Positions 17,290 to 25,591 of a DNA stretch of 56,200 nucleotides are shown here, one piece after another (position 1 is the first letter of the stretch; each line of letters starts with the position of its first letter). The translations under genes were made by a program, and so were the position numbers. The stretch is from an uncultured Roseburia sp. (GTDB lineage: Bacteria > Bacillota > Clostridia > Lachnospirales > Lachnospiraceae), in assembly GCA_947573605.1 (NCBI GenBank), contig CANPGM010000021.1, positions 1 through 56,200 of the forward strand, given 5' to 3'. The notes under the pieces were generated by a model. It was given only the letters and a program-made list of their open reading frames with translations, was not told the DNA's origin and made no database searches.

Positions 17290-18792
17290 ATGGCGCAGAG
17301 TAGAAAAACACGGTTCAAAACATATTTGCGGTACGGTTTCCGAAAAATTTCCATGGAAGTATTCCGGCCGCTTCGGAAAAATATAAATTCCGTTCGATAC
17401 CGCTTGGACGCGTCCGGGTTTGCAGAGACGGCCGCGAGGGAGATCCGAAACACGGCGGCGGAAGCATTTACAAGACCGCTGTCTGCGGAGAAAGACTACT
17501 TTTGTGTCGGCAGCTATTTTGTGCGTAAAAAGCTGTTGTATCTGCTTGGCCTTCTGCTGCCTGTGGGAATGATTTTAATTGTCCGATTCGGGGCGCCGCG
17601 GCTTGTGTCCGCTTTTTTTACCAAAACAATGGAAGTAAATTCGGAAGCGATGTACCGGTACAGCGGCAAAGTAAAACTGACCGCGGAGGAATCGTCCCAG
17701 TTGTTGTTCGAGGGTACGCTTACAGACGGAAGAATCGACGGTTTTGGAACGCTCTGGGATTATGACGGAAAGATGCTATATCAGGGGAATTTTGAAATGG
17801 AAATGTATTCCGGCAGCGGAGAATCTTATTACCCCGACGGAACCGTATGTTATAAGGGAGGCTTTGAACAGAACCGCTATCAGGGATACGGCTGTCTTTA
17901 TTACGAGGGCGGCGCGCTTTTGTATGAAGGAATGTTTGCGGCGGGAGCGTACGAAGGCGCGGGAAGGCTGTACCGGACGGACGGCGTTCTGCAATATGAA
18001 GGAATGTTTATGGCGGGAATGTATGAGGGCGACGGAAAACTGTACCGAAACGGCGTGCTTTCCTACGCCGGTAGTTTTCTTGGAGGAAAAAAATCGGGAG
18101 AGGGGACGCTTTATGACGAAAACGGAGAGATACTTTGCCAGGGAACGTTTGCGGACGATGCGCTTTCGGAGGGAACAGGGGTACTTTATGGGAAGAACCG
18201 CGTGTTACATTTTGAAGGGGCGGTTTCTGACGGGAAACTGGACGGATACGGAAGAGAATACCGCCCGGACGGAAGCCTTAGATATGAGGGAGATTTTAAA
18301 GACGGTCTTTATGAGGGAAACGGAAAGCTTTACGGAAAAACCGGCCTTTGTTATGAAGGAGAATTTAAGGCCGGGAAATACGATGGGAACGGAAAGTTTT
18401 ACGAGGATATCAGCGGAATTTTAATTTATGAGGGCGGATTCCGGAACGGGCGGTACGACGGCAGCGGGATTCTGTATATGGGGGAAGGCGCGGTCGCTTA
18501 TCGGGGCGGATTTTTCCGCGGAAAAAAGTCGGGCGAAGGTGTTCTCTTTGATCCGATTACAAATATTCCGATGTACGAAGGCGGGTTCCGGCTTGATGCC
18601 TGCGACGGAGAAGGGAAGCTGTATAATAGCCGCGGCGCGCTGATTTATGAGGGCGGTTTTTTGCTTGGGCAAAAAAACGGAACAGGAACTACATACGACG
18701 AAATAACCGGAGCCGTTTTGGAGCAGGGAACTTACCGGAACGGAGTTTATATGGGTACGGCGGAGGAAGAAACGGAAGGAGAGCTTTCATGA
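17290..18792 (+). CDS. Membrane-anchored MORN-repeat protein in the eCIS cluster
   Basis: 500 residues. A basic N-terminal region of about 75 residues is followed by one transmembrane helix (LLYLLGLLLPVGMILIVRFG, about 80-100). Residues about 120-490 are made of consecutive MORN units of ~22 residues, pattern YEG-F--G-Y-G-G-LY, more than a dozen copies with little variation. MORN arrays form long beta-ribbons used for membrane or protein scaffolding. With the positively charged side inside, the repeats should lie outside the membrane. It is encoded directly after another single-pass protein and overlaps the cap gene by four bases, so it belongs to the eCIS operon. Its role as an anchor or scaffold is inferred. 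Confidence 0.75.
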   Translation: MAQSRKTRFKTYLRYGFRKISMEVFRPLRKNINSVRYRLDASGFAETAAREIRNTAAEAFTRPLSAEKDYFCVGSYFVRKKLLYLLGLLLPVGMILIVRFGAPRLVSAFFTKTMEVNSEAMYRYSGKVKLTAEESSQLLFEGTLTDGRIDGFGTLWDYDGKMLYQGNFEMEMYSGSGESYYPDGTVCYKGGFEQNRYQGYGCLYYEGGALLYEGMFAAGAYEGAGRLYRTDGVLQYEGMFMAGMYEGDGKLYRNGVLSYAGSFLGGKKSGEGTLYDENGEILCQGTFADDALSEGTGVLYGKNRVLHFEGAVSDGKLDGYGREYRPDGSLRYEGDFKDGLYEGNGKLYGKTGLCYEGEFKAGKYDGNGKFYEDISGILIYEGGFRNGRYDGSGILYMGEGAVAYRGGFFRGKKSGEGVLFDPITNIPMYEGGFRLDACDGEGKLYNSRGALIYEGGFLLGQKNGTGTTYDEITGAVLEQGTYRNGVYMGTAEEETEGELS

Positions 18793-19343
18793 AATATACG
18801 GGAATTGCAGAGACGTCGGCTGCTTTGACAGAACTTTTAATAAAATACATGGTGCCGGAGCCGATAAAGAGAAGGGATCAGATTGTGCTGTGCAATCCGT
18901 CCGGCAAAGAAAGCTGCCGGGTTGGAATCTGGCTTTATGATATTGAGGAGAGCAGAGAGCTTGGGAATCATGCTATGATACCGATAGACGAGACGCGGCG
19001 AAAATATCCGCCCTCTTATATCAATCTGTTTTATATGATAACGGCTTATTCGAACGGGGACGGAAAATACCAGGCGGCAGAGGAACAATATCTGCTTGGA
19101 AAAATTATTCAGGTATTAAAGGACAATGCCGTATTGGAAGATTTTTCGGACGGCGGCGGGCCGGTTTGCTCGGTTTCGCTGCAGAACCTTCCGATTGAGG
19201 ACAAACTTCGTATTTTTCATGCGCCGGATCACATATACAAAACATCTCTGTTTTATGAAGTAGGCCCAATTGAAATTGAATCGAAGAAAGAAGAACGGTT
19301 TACGAGAGTATCCGATATACAGTACCGGATAAACGAGCAATAA
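18789..19343 (+). CDS. eCIS cap/tail terminator protein (DUF4255, Afp16-like)
   Basis: 184 residues matching the DUF4255/Pvc16 N-terminal family: a start with repeated helix ALTELLIKYMVPE, then the core RVGIWLYDIEESRELGNH, the YPPSYINLFYMITAYSNGDG block and LLGKIIQVLKDNAVL. Afp16 ends the tube and sheath at the distal end and fixes particle length. The start overlaps the MORN gene stop (ATGA). A single copy is present. This is a diagnostic eCIS marker absent from T6SS and phages. Confidence 0.9.
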   Translation: MKYTGIAETSAALTELLIKYMVPEPIKRRDQIVLCNPSGKESCRVGIWLYDIEESRELGNHAMIPIDETRRKYPPSYINLFYMITAYSNGDGKYQAAEEQYLLGKIIQVLKDNAVLEDFSDGGGPVCSVSLQNLPIEDKLRIFHAPDHIYKTSLFYEVGPIEIESKKEERFTRVSDIQYRINEQ

Positions 19344-19411
19344 ATATAGAAGCCGCTGCAGTTACAGATATGGTATTTTTGGCGCGGGATATGGTACGGA
19401 GGTATTAAATA

Positions 19412-19801
19412 ATGGCTTTTTGTGTTTGTGCAGGCGCAGTTTGCGCCTGCAGTTTTGGGACGGCGGCGGCTGCGCTAACGGTCACGCCGGAAAACCGGGT
19501 GTTTGCGGGCGGCGCTCCGGTTGCAACGATTATGGATAACATTCCGATGAAAAATATCATGCCTTTTGGGTTGTGTTCTTCTATGGCAAATCCGCAGGTC
19601 GCGGCGGCAACGGCTGCGGCGATGGGGACAATGACGCCGATGCCCTGTCTGCCTGTCATACCATCTCCGTGGACTCCGGGAACGCCTGCCATTCTTTTGG
19701 CAAACAAGCCGATTTTAAACCAGAACGGAAAAGCGTCCTGTGCCTGGGGCGGCGTCATTTCAATTACGAATCCGGGAAATAAAGATGTGACGACGCCGTA
19801 A
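19412..19801 (+). CDS. PAAR-like spike tip protein (DUF4280)
   Basis: 129 residues. The sequence is Ala/Pro/Gly-rich with repeated Cys (MAFCVCAGAVCACSFG), followed by PENRVFAGGAPVATIMDNIP, FGLCSSMANP, and a C-terminal SCAWGGVISITNPGN. These are the conserved blocks of the DUF4280 PAAR-like family. PAAR proteins cap the beta-helical spike, and conserved Cys residues bind a metal at the tip. It pairs with the spike encoded at 6146. Ribosome binding site ACGGAGG. Confidence 0.9.
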   Translation: MAFCVCAGAVCACSFGTAAAALTVTPENRVFAGGAPVATIMDNIPMKNIMPFGLCSSMANPQVAAATAAAMGTMTPMPCLPVIPSPWTPGTPAILLANKPILNQNGKASCAWGGVISITNPGNKDVTTP

Positions 19802-19845
19802 AAGCGGCGTCCGGGCGGGATATATTTTACAAGGGAGGCGTGCGG

Positions 19846-21492
19846 ATGAAGGCAGGGCTTCGGGCAAAGTTCGGAATTTTTTTTCTGCTCTATGGAGTTG
19901 CTATGGTGGCTGCAATCTGGCTGATGATGTTTCTGTTTTTTGAGGACAGATTTATTGAATATTATACGGATTCACTGGAAACAATGGTGGGAATTACGGC
20001 TGAAGGACTTGAGCTTTCAGCGGAACAGATAGAATCATATGCAAAAAGCGGACGGTGCGACGAGCGATATTGGGAGATCTATCACAAAATGAAAAGGATT
20101 CAGCAGAACACGAATCTGGCATATATCTATGTGATTTATCCGACGTCGGAACACGAGGCGGTATGGGTATTTGATACGACGGAAAACGGAGCCGGTCTGT
20201 CGGAGCCGGTGACGGAGTACGGGATGGAGAAGTATCGGACGGCGAGAGAGGTCTGCGCCTCAGGAGAAATGCAGCATGACAGCGGTGTAATGGATACGGA
20301 GTCTCAGGAGCTGATTTCGATTTATTATCCGATCGGCGACGAAAACGGAAACACAATTGCCATTTTGGGAGAGGACATTTATCTTGACGAAATCCGGCAG
20401 GTTTTAACAAAGAGCCTGCTTTCTGTCACGGTTCAGATTATTGCGGCGATGGCGGTCGGAATGCTGCTGCTTTTGACGATGGTACGGTTTGTCGTCATTT
20501 GCTCGATTGACAATCTCAAAGCCGGTGTAAAACGGATGGCGGAAGGGGAGCTCGGCGTACAGGTCGCCTGCAGGCGCAGGGATGAAATCGGGGATATCAC
20601 GGCGGCTTTTAACAGGATGTCGGAGCGACTGGGCGGACATGTAAAAGAAATGGAAGCATTAAACCGCGCCTGTCAAAGGTTTCTTTCACCGGAAACGTTT
20701 GCAATTCTGCAAAAAGAAAGCGTCGCCGAGATTGGACTGGGCGATTTGGCCGAGGCAAAGCTTACGGTATTGTCAATGGAGCCGTGCCGTTTTCGGGAAA
20801 AAACGAAACGAATGTCGCCTGCGGAAACATTTGGGTATATCAACGGTATATTGGACGGGCTGATTCCTTCCGTGCTAAAACAGGGAGGAACGATTGCAAA
20901 GTTTGAGAAGGCAGGACTCTGTTCTTTTTACAGAGTCTGTGCGAAGGAAGCGCTTAACTCCGCGCTGAATTCCTGCGAAACGCTTCGGGCAAAGGGAGAG
21001 CGCCTTCGTGCGGGGATTGCTTACGGAACGGTAATTGTAGGAATTGCAGGACAGGAGGAACGCATGAATATCTTAAGCCTTTCGGAACAGATAAAGATTT
21101 CGGCGTTTTTAATGAAGATTGCGCCGAAATATTATGCTTCCATCCTAATCAGCGGCGCCGCTGCGGCGCAGGTACCAAAGATGCGAACATCCTATCACAC
21201 CCGGTTCCTCGGCTATCTGAAAGAAGAAACGGCCGGAAGGCTGTTTGCAATCTATGATGTTTTTGACGCGGATGAACCGGAGGACCGCAGATTTAAGCAG
21301 ATCACAAAGGAGCGGTTTGAACAGGGAGTTTCGCTGTTTTGCGCCGGAAACTATACGGAAGCGAGAGGCGCTTTTATTGAGGTATTAAAGCAGAACAGGA
21401 AGGATAAAGCGGCGGGGCACTATCTTGGCCTGTGCAGCAGGTATTTAAAGGAGTGCGAAACGGAAGGGAGTGTGTGGATTGAATTAGTGTGA
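19846..21492 (+). CDS. Membrane sensor with HAMP and degenerate class III cyclase-like domain
   Basis: 548 residues. Transmembrane helix 1 at about 8-30, a sensor domain of about 150 residues outside the cell (dCACHE-like; contains NLAYIYVIYPTSEHEAVWVF and ISIYYPIGDENGNTIAILGE), transmembrane helix 2 near 190-212, HAMP (about 213-265), a linker, then a class III nucleotidyl cyclase-like fold (LTVLSMEPCRFREKTKRMSP; AKFEKAGLCSFYRV; RAGIAYGTVIVGIAG). The two metal-binding Asp positions appear replaced: the usual ADIRGF block reads MEPCRF, and the GD of the second block reads KA. I therefore expect no cyclase activity; it may signal by conformation. A TPR-like C-terminus follows. I chose the ATG at 19846 after AAGGGAGG. 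It lies between eCIS tip and ATPase genes. Confidence 0.7.
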   Translation: MKAGLRAKFGIFFLLYGVAMVAAIWLMMFLFFEDRFIEYYTDSLETMVGITAEGLELSAEQIESYAKSGRCDERYWEIYHKMKRIQQNTNLAYIYVIYPTSEHEAVWVFDTTENGAGLSEPVTEYGMEKYRTAREVCASGEMQHDSGVMDTESQELISIYYPIGDENGNTIAILGEDIYLDEIRQVLTKSLLSVTVQIIAAMAVGMLLLLTMVRFVVICSIDNLKAGVKRMAEGELGVQVACRRRDEIGDITAAFNRMSERLGGHVKEMEALNRACQRFLSPETFAILQKESVAEIGLGDLAEAKLTVLSMEPCRFREKTKRMSPAETFGYINGILDGLIPSVLKQGGTIAKFEKAGLCSFYRVCAKEALNSALNSCETLRAKGERLRAGIAYGTVIVGIAGQEERMNILSLSEQIKISAFLMKIAPKYYASILISGAAAAQVPKMRTSYHTRFLGYLKEETAGRLFAIYDVFDADEPEDRRFKQITKERFEQGVSLFCAGNYTEARGAFIEVLKQNRKDKAAGHYLGLCSRYLKECETEGSVWIELV

Positions 21493-21596
21493 GAAGAACT
21501 TCTAAGGCTCACAGCAAAGGTTGTTTCGCCAAGAAGTTCTACGTCTGCAATGCAGACTTTCTCACACCGAGAAATGCCAAAAACATGGCATTTCTC
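21487..21596. repeat. Nested inverted-repeat element between sensor and ATPase genes
   Basis: Outer arms GTGTGAGAA (21487-21495) and TTCTCACAC (21559-21567) enclose AGAACTTCT/AGAAGTTCT (21495-21503 with 21532-21540) and the short hairpin GTCTGCA/TGCAGAC (21543-21557). A perfect 11-bp hairpin GAGAAATGCCA/TGGCATTTCTC (21569-21596) follows. The left arm includes the end of the upstream gene (stop TGA at 21490-21492). No T-tract follows, so it does not look like a simple terminator. It could modulate expression of the downstream ATPase gene or be a repeat insertion. Confidence 0.7.
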
Positions 21597-21619
21597 ATTC
21601 AGAACGAATGGAGGCGTCT

Positions 21620-23668
21620 ATGAAATTTCTTGAAGCGAAGGTATATGGGATTATATTAAGGACATATGCCTATCTGGAAAAAACAGGAAGGGAGAACAGT
21701 TTTGCGCGTTTTCCGTATTTGCATGTTCTTACAGGGCGCCTTGCGGAAGAAGGGACAGCGAACGGAAAGGACGAACCGGAGAACCGCTATTATAAGCTGC
21801 TTCGCAGGCTGGATCAGATGGCGGAGACAAATGGAGAATGTCGCTCGGATTGTGCGCATCACATGGACCGCGTGCTCTATACGGCGGTTGATCTGTGTCT
21901 TGCTGTCATGCAGGTGCCGGAATTTGCCGCTTATCTGAATTATTATACCGGAAATAAGGTGACACTCCAACTGGCATTTGAAATGGAGGGGATTTTTTAT
22001 CCCGATTATAACGAGGTATTACACAGGTTAAGGCTTCTGCAACGGATATGCCGGATTGACTGGAAAAAGCAGCCGCTTCCTTTTGCGACAATTGAAGGGG
22101 ATAACCGGCTGTATGCGTATTTCACGGGGGCGGATTTGCCGGAGCGGACTTGTGTGGATTATGCGGAATGGTTTTTGCATAAAGAGTATCTTCATCCGTT
22201 ATTTATCCGTCAAAAGCTGGCAGAGAAAGCGGCGGAAATAATAGAGAACGGAGGCCGTTTGCAGATTGCCGGAAACGGGGGAGGCCGTTTCCTTGCAAAA
22301 CATGCGGCGCGTTTACTGGGCAGAGATCTGTTATTGATAAACGTGAAAAGATGGGGGGAACGCTTTCTTGACGAGTCGGAACACATTCTGTCGGAACTGG
22401 TGCGCGAAGCGTTTTTCGGAGAAGGTATCGTATGTTTTTACGGGATTGGCAAGGAATTTTTGCATGAGTTTGGGACTGGAGGGAAGGAGTTTTGGCAGGC
22501 GGTTTTAAGGCCGTTTGGGGAGGCTGGGATTCCGCTTATTTTCTGTACGGAATATAGGATATGCTTACCAGGGAGCGTTCCGCGCGTAGCGTACGAGAAC
22601 ACGACGCGTAAAGAGCGCGAAGCGTTACTTTCCGGCTTCTGCGGGCTTTATGGATTTTCTCTGGACTGTCCTTTGTATTCGGTCCGCTACCGCCTTTCCG
22701 CAAGCGAGACGGCCAAAGCAATGGAGCGGTGGAGATATGCGGCAAATAGCGGGAGAGAACCGGAGGAAATGAGGTTTTCCCGTATTTGTTATGAAATTGT
22801 ATGCGGCAGCAAAGAAAAGGCGCTTGGGGAGGTGCTTTTTCCGAAAATCGGTTTTTCGGATTTAAAACTTCCCGCCGAAATGATACGGACGTTAAAGCAT
22901 ATTTGCTGCAGCGCTTCAAAGGGATATCGGATTTATGAAGACTGGAATCTCAAAGGGCAGTATCCTTACGGAAGGGCTGTTTCGGCGCTGCTGGCCGGGC
23001 CTCCCGGCACCGGAAAAACAATGACTGCACATGTGATTGCAGGAGAACTGGGCATTCCGCTTTATCAGGTGGATTTGTCTCATATTATGGATAAATATAT
23101 CGGGGAAACGGAAAAGCATTTAGAGCAGGCGTTTTCTTTTGCGGAAAAAACGAATATGGTTCTTTTTTTTGACGAGGCGGACGCGCTTTTCGGAAAGCGG
23201 GGCGAGGTTGCGGAAGGAAAAGACCGCTATGCCAATATGGAGGTCGCCTATCTTTTGCAGCGTATCGAGCAGTTTGAAGGCGTCGTCGTACTTGCGACCA
23301 ATTTTTATCAGAATATTGACCGGGCGTTTTTAAGAAGAATGAAATATGTACTCAAATATGAAGCGCCGGATCAGGCAATCAGAAGGAGTATCTGGGAGAG
23401 TTGTCTTCCGCCGCAGCTTCCGCAGGAGGGGCTCGATTTGAACTATCTGTCCGGGCAGTTTGATTTGACCGGAGGAATGATTAAAAATGTGGTTTTAAAT
23501 GCATGCGTACAGGCGCTGTATGAGGAAGCAGATCTTACAATGCGGCATATTCTTTCCGCGGTGTCGGCGGAATATGAAAAAATGGAGCGGACGGCTGCGC
23601 CAAGCGAATGGGGCGAGTACGGATATCTTCTGGAGGAGGAAACGCCTGGCCGGGAATCGTGCGTGTAA
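21620..23668 (+). CDS. eCIS AAA+ ATPase (Afp15-like), tandem-domain
   Basis: 682 residues. The C-terminal AAA+ domain (about 425-640) has Walker A AGPPGTGKTMTA, Walker B NMVLFFDEADALFGKR, sensor 1 VVVLATNFYQN and an arginine-rich RAFLRRM. The N-terminal half includes a second, degenerate nucleotide-binding region (LQIAGNGGGRFLAKHAARLL) lacking the GKT/S, plus a helical N-domain. Afp15-type ATPases are eCIS assembly or cargo-loading factors. I chose the ATG at 21620, behind TGGAGG (21609-21614), rather than the earlier in-frame codon at 21521, which would translate through the inverted-repeat element. Cargo loading is an inference from the family and from the neighbouring cargo gene. Confidence 0.88.
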   Translation: MKFLEAKVYGIILRTYAYLEKTGRENSFARFPYLHVLTGRLAEEGTANGKDEPENRYYKLLRRLDQMAETNGECRSDCAHHMDRVLYTAVDLCLAVMQVPEFAAYLNYYTGNKVTLQLAFEMEGIFYPDYNEVLHRLRLLQRICRIDWKKQPLPFATIEGDNRLYAYFTGADLPERTCVDYAEWFLHKEYLHPLFIRQKLAEKAAEIIENGGRLQIAGNGGGRFLAKHAARLLGRDLLLINVKRWGERFLDESEHILSELVREAFFGEGIVCFYGIGKEFLHEFGTGGKEFWQAVLRPFGEAGIPLIFCTEYRICLPGSVPRVAYENTTRKEREALLSGFCGLYGFSLDCPLYSVRYRLSASETAKAMERWRYAANSGREPEEMRFSRICYEIVCGSKEKALGEVLFPKIGFSDLKLPAEMIRTLKHICCSASKGYRIYEDWNLKGQYPYGRAVSALLAGPPGTGKTMTAHVIAGELGIPLYQVDLSHIMDKYIGETEKHLEQAFSFAEKTNMVLFFDEADALFGKRGEVAEGKDRYANMEVAYLLQRIEQFEGVVVLATNFYQNIDRAFLRRMKYVLKYEAPDQAIRRSIWESCLPPQLPQEGLDLNYLSGQFDLTGGMIKNVVLNACVQALYEEADLTMRHILSAVSAEYEKMERTAAPSEWGEYGYLLEEETPGRESCV

Positions 23669-23691
23669 CGTGAAAGGACGGACGGAAACGG

Positions 23692-25560
23692 ATGTTTGAA
23701 AGAAAAAAGAGAGAAGCGGAACAGGAAAAAAAGAGACGGCAGGAGCCGAATGACACGGGCATCCCGGCGCAGTTAAAGAAATCTCTGGAACGGAATACGG
23801 GATACTCTTTTGATGATGTAAGAGTACACTATTATTCGGAAAAGCCTGCAAAGCTGGAGGCGCTTGCCTATACGCAGGGCAGTCAGGTCTATCTCGGTCC
23901 GGGACAGGAAAGACATCTGCCGCACGAACTGGGACATGTGGTGCAGCAGAAAATGGGGATTGTCCATGCCAATACCAGACATGAGAGCGGCGCGGCATTG
24001 AATACGGACGCGGCGCTTGAGCGGCAGGCGGACGAGATCGGAAACGGCAGGGTACATTTGCAGGGGAGTCCGTCTGCTGCGGACACAGATACGGTACAGC
24101 GGATGTCGGTGTTTGAGGGGGCAGAGGGCGGAAGTGCGAAGGTTGCGCGTTATAAGAAAAAGGGATGGATCGCGGCACAGGCGCTGAAAAAATATTTTAC
24201 AGAGGAGAGTTTGAATGAGATTACATATGAAGAGATGAGAGAATATGCAGGTATCTTACAGACGTTTATGGACGGGGAGGCGCCGGGCAAAGACTTTGTG
24301 ACAGTATTTCCAAACCTTTATCCGAAATTGGTATTTTGCGGTAAAATTACACAAGCGCAGTGGGCGGCGCTTCCCCAAAATATATTCGGGCTGATCAATG
24401 CGGTTCTCGAACAGGAAGAATCGGGGCGGGCGGCCGAACCGGAGGAAGCAGCGGATAAAAGAAAATTCACAGATACCGGGAAATATGAAAGAACGGAAGA
24501 AATCAATCCTTATACAAATTTCAAGAAGAGAGGGATGCATTATTTAGCGGTGGAAATTGAACGGCAACTGAGTCGGGAAAATAAGACTGCAGGGCCGCAT
24601 ATTGCAGTATCGATTTTCGGCGGACGAATTTTTCTGGCAAAAAATTCGAAATTTGAGGAATATAATCGCAGAACTCCGGTTTCGCCCGATGAGCTGAAAC
24701 AAGCTGCTGTTTCTGTATTGAAAAGGATTAAAGGCCAGGCAGCCGCCTGGAGGATCGGGGACATTCAAAGAATAGAAGGCTCTTTTGGTGATGCGGCGGG
24801 CAAAGCAGCGATTGACCCAAAAGAGGCGGATCAAATTTTTGACTGGATTCAAAAAATAAGCGGATATGAAATAGCGGTAATTGACGTACCGGATACAGCC
24901 GCCAATCCGGGCAACGGGCCGGTTCATGGAGAAATGATAATTCTGGACTATCTTATCAGGGAGCAGGGAAAACATTCGCTTCAAATACCCGGTATGCCGG
25001 AAACCGTATCACAGATATTAAGCGAGCGCAATGAAAAACTGAGGGAACTTGGCGCTCCCGATTCGACCGGGACAAAAAGAAGGGTAATTCGGTTTGGGGG
25101 AACGAAAATAGACTGCGCGAAATGCCATGAATTTTTTGCGGAAAATGCAGAAATGCTTTCCGGAAACCGCATTATTTCTTCTGATAATGCGGGACCGGTT
25201 TATAACGGCACACAGAAAGGGACATGGCTGAAAGAACCGGGAAGTGCATATGTAACAGTTTCGGACTTACACTTACGTACAGAAGAAGTAAAAGCGGAGC
25301 TGGCGAAGCTGAAGGGAAAACTGGCGGAACTGGCGGCGGCGAAGGCAGCCAATGCAGAGAAATCGCCTGGGGCGGCGGATTCTGCGGCAGCGGCTGATTT
25401 ACCTGCTTTGACAGGCGAAGAGGCAGCGCTGATTCGTGAGATAGAGATATACTGCAGTGATTTTGCTCCGGGAGAACTGATAGCGGAATCAGTAGAACTG
25501 TCGGAGATCAGGAATTTGATGGATGAGATTTTGCGCGTTTTTCAAGAGGTTCGCATTTAA
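23692..25560 (+). CDS. Putative eCIS effector: DUF4157 domain plus deaminase-like C-terminal half
   Basis: 622 residues. Residues about 20-110 form DUF4157: GYSFDDVRVHYYSEKPAKLE, then HELGHVVQQ with the HExxH motif at 78-82. DUF4157 is a common N-terminal marker of eCIS cargo. The middle is charged and unassigned. The C-terminal half has HGEMIILDYL with H412-x-E414, and, after strand RRVIRFGGTKI, DCAKCHEFF with C475-x-x-C478. HxE plus CxxC is the zinc-site layout of cytidine-deaminase-fold toxins; here it is separated by about 60 residues. The following Ala/Lys-rich region is probably helical. It is the last gene of the cluster, next to the ATPase, as expected for cargo. No immunity gene is obvious. 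Substrate unknown. Confidence 0.7.
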   Translation: MFERKKREAEQEKKRRQEPNDTGIPAQLKKSLERNTGYSFDDVRVHYYSEKPAKLEALAYTQGSQVYLGPGQERHLPHELGHVVQQKMGIVHANTRHESGAALNTDAALERQADEIGNGRVHLQGSPSAADTDTVQRMSVFEGAEGGSAKVARYKKKGWIAAQALKKYFTEESLNEITYEEMREYAGILQTFMDGEAPGKDFVTVFPNLYPKLVFCGKITQAQWAALPQNIFGLINAVLEQEESGRAAEPEEAADKRKFTDTGKYERTEEINPYTNFKKRGMHYLAVEIERQLSRENKTAGPHIAVSIFGGRIFLAKNSKFEEYNRRTPVSPDELKQAAVSVLKRIKGQAAAWRIGDIQRIEGSFGDAAGKAAIDPKEADQIFDWIQKISGYEIAVIDVPDTAANPGNGPVHGEMIILDYLIREQGKHSLQIPGMPETVSQILSERNEKLRELGAPDSTGTKRRVIRFGGTKIDCAKCHEFFAENAEMLSGNRIISSDNAGPVYNGTQKGTWLKEPGSAYVTVSDLHLRTEEVKAELAKLKGKLAELAAAKAANAEKSPGAADSAAAADLPALTGEEAALIREIEIYCSDFAPGELIAESVELSEIRNLMDEILRVFQEVRI

Positions 25561-25591
25561 GCGGCATTGAAAAAAGATAGTTCCGTTGTTT

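Noticed and set aside
23692-24060. Active DUF4157 metallopeptidase as the toxin itself
   Set aside because: HExxH is present, but DUF4157 is mostly a targeting or packaging domain of eCIS cargo. The second half carries the better toxin candidate, so peptidase activity was not assigned.
1478-25560. Prophage or type VI secretion system
   Set aside because: No capsid, portal, terminase, lysis or integrase genes, and no TssJ/L/M or ClpV. DUF4255, DUF4280, DUF4157 and the AAA+ ATPase together are typical of eCIS.
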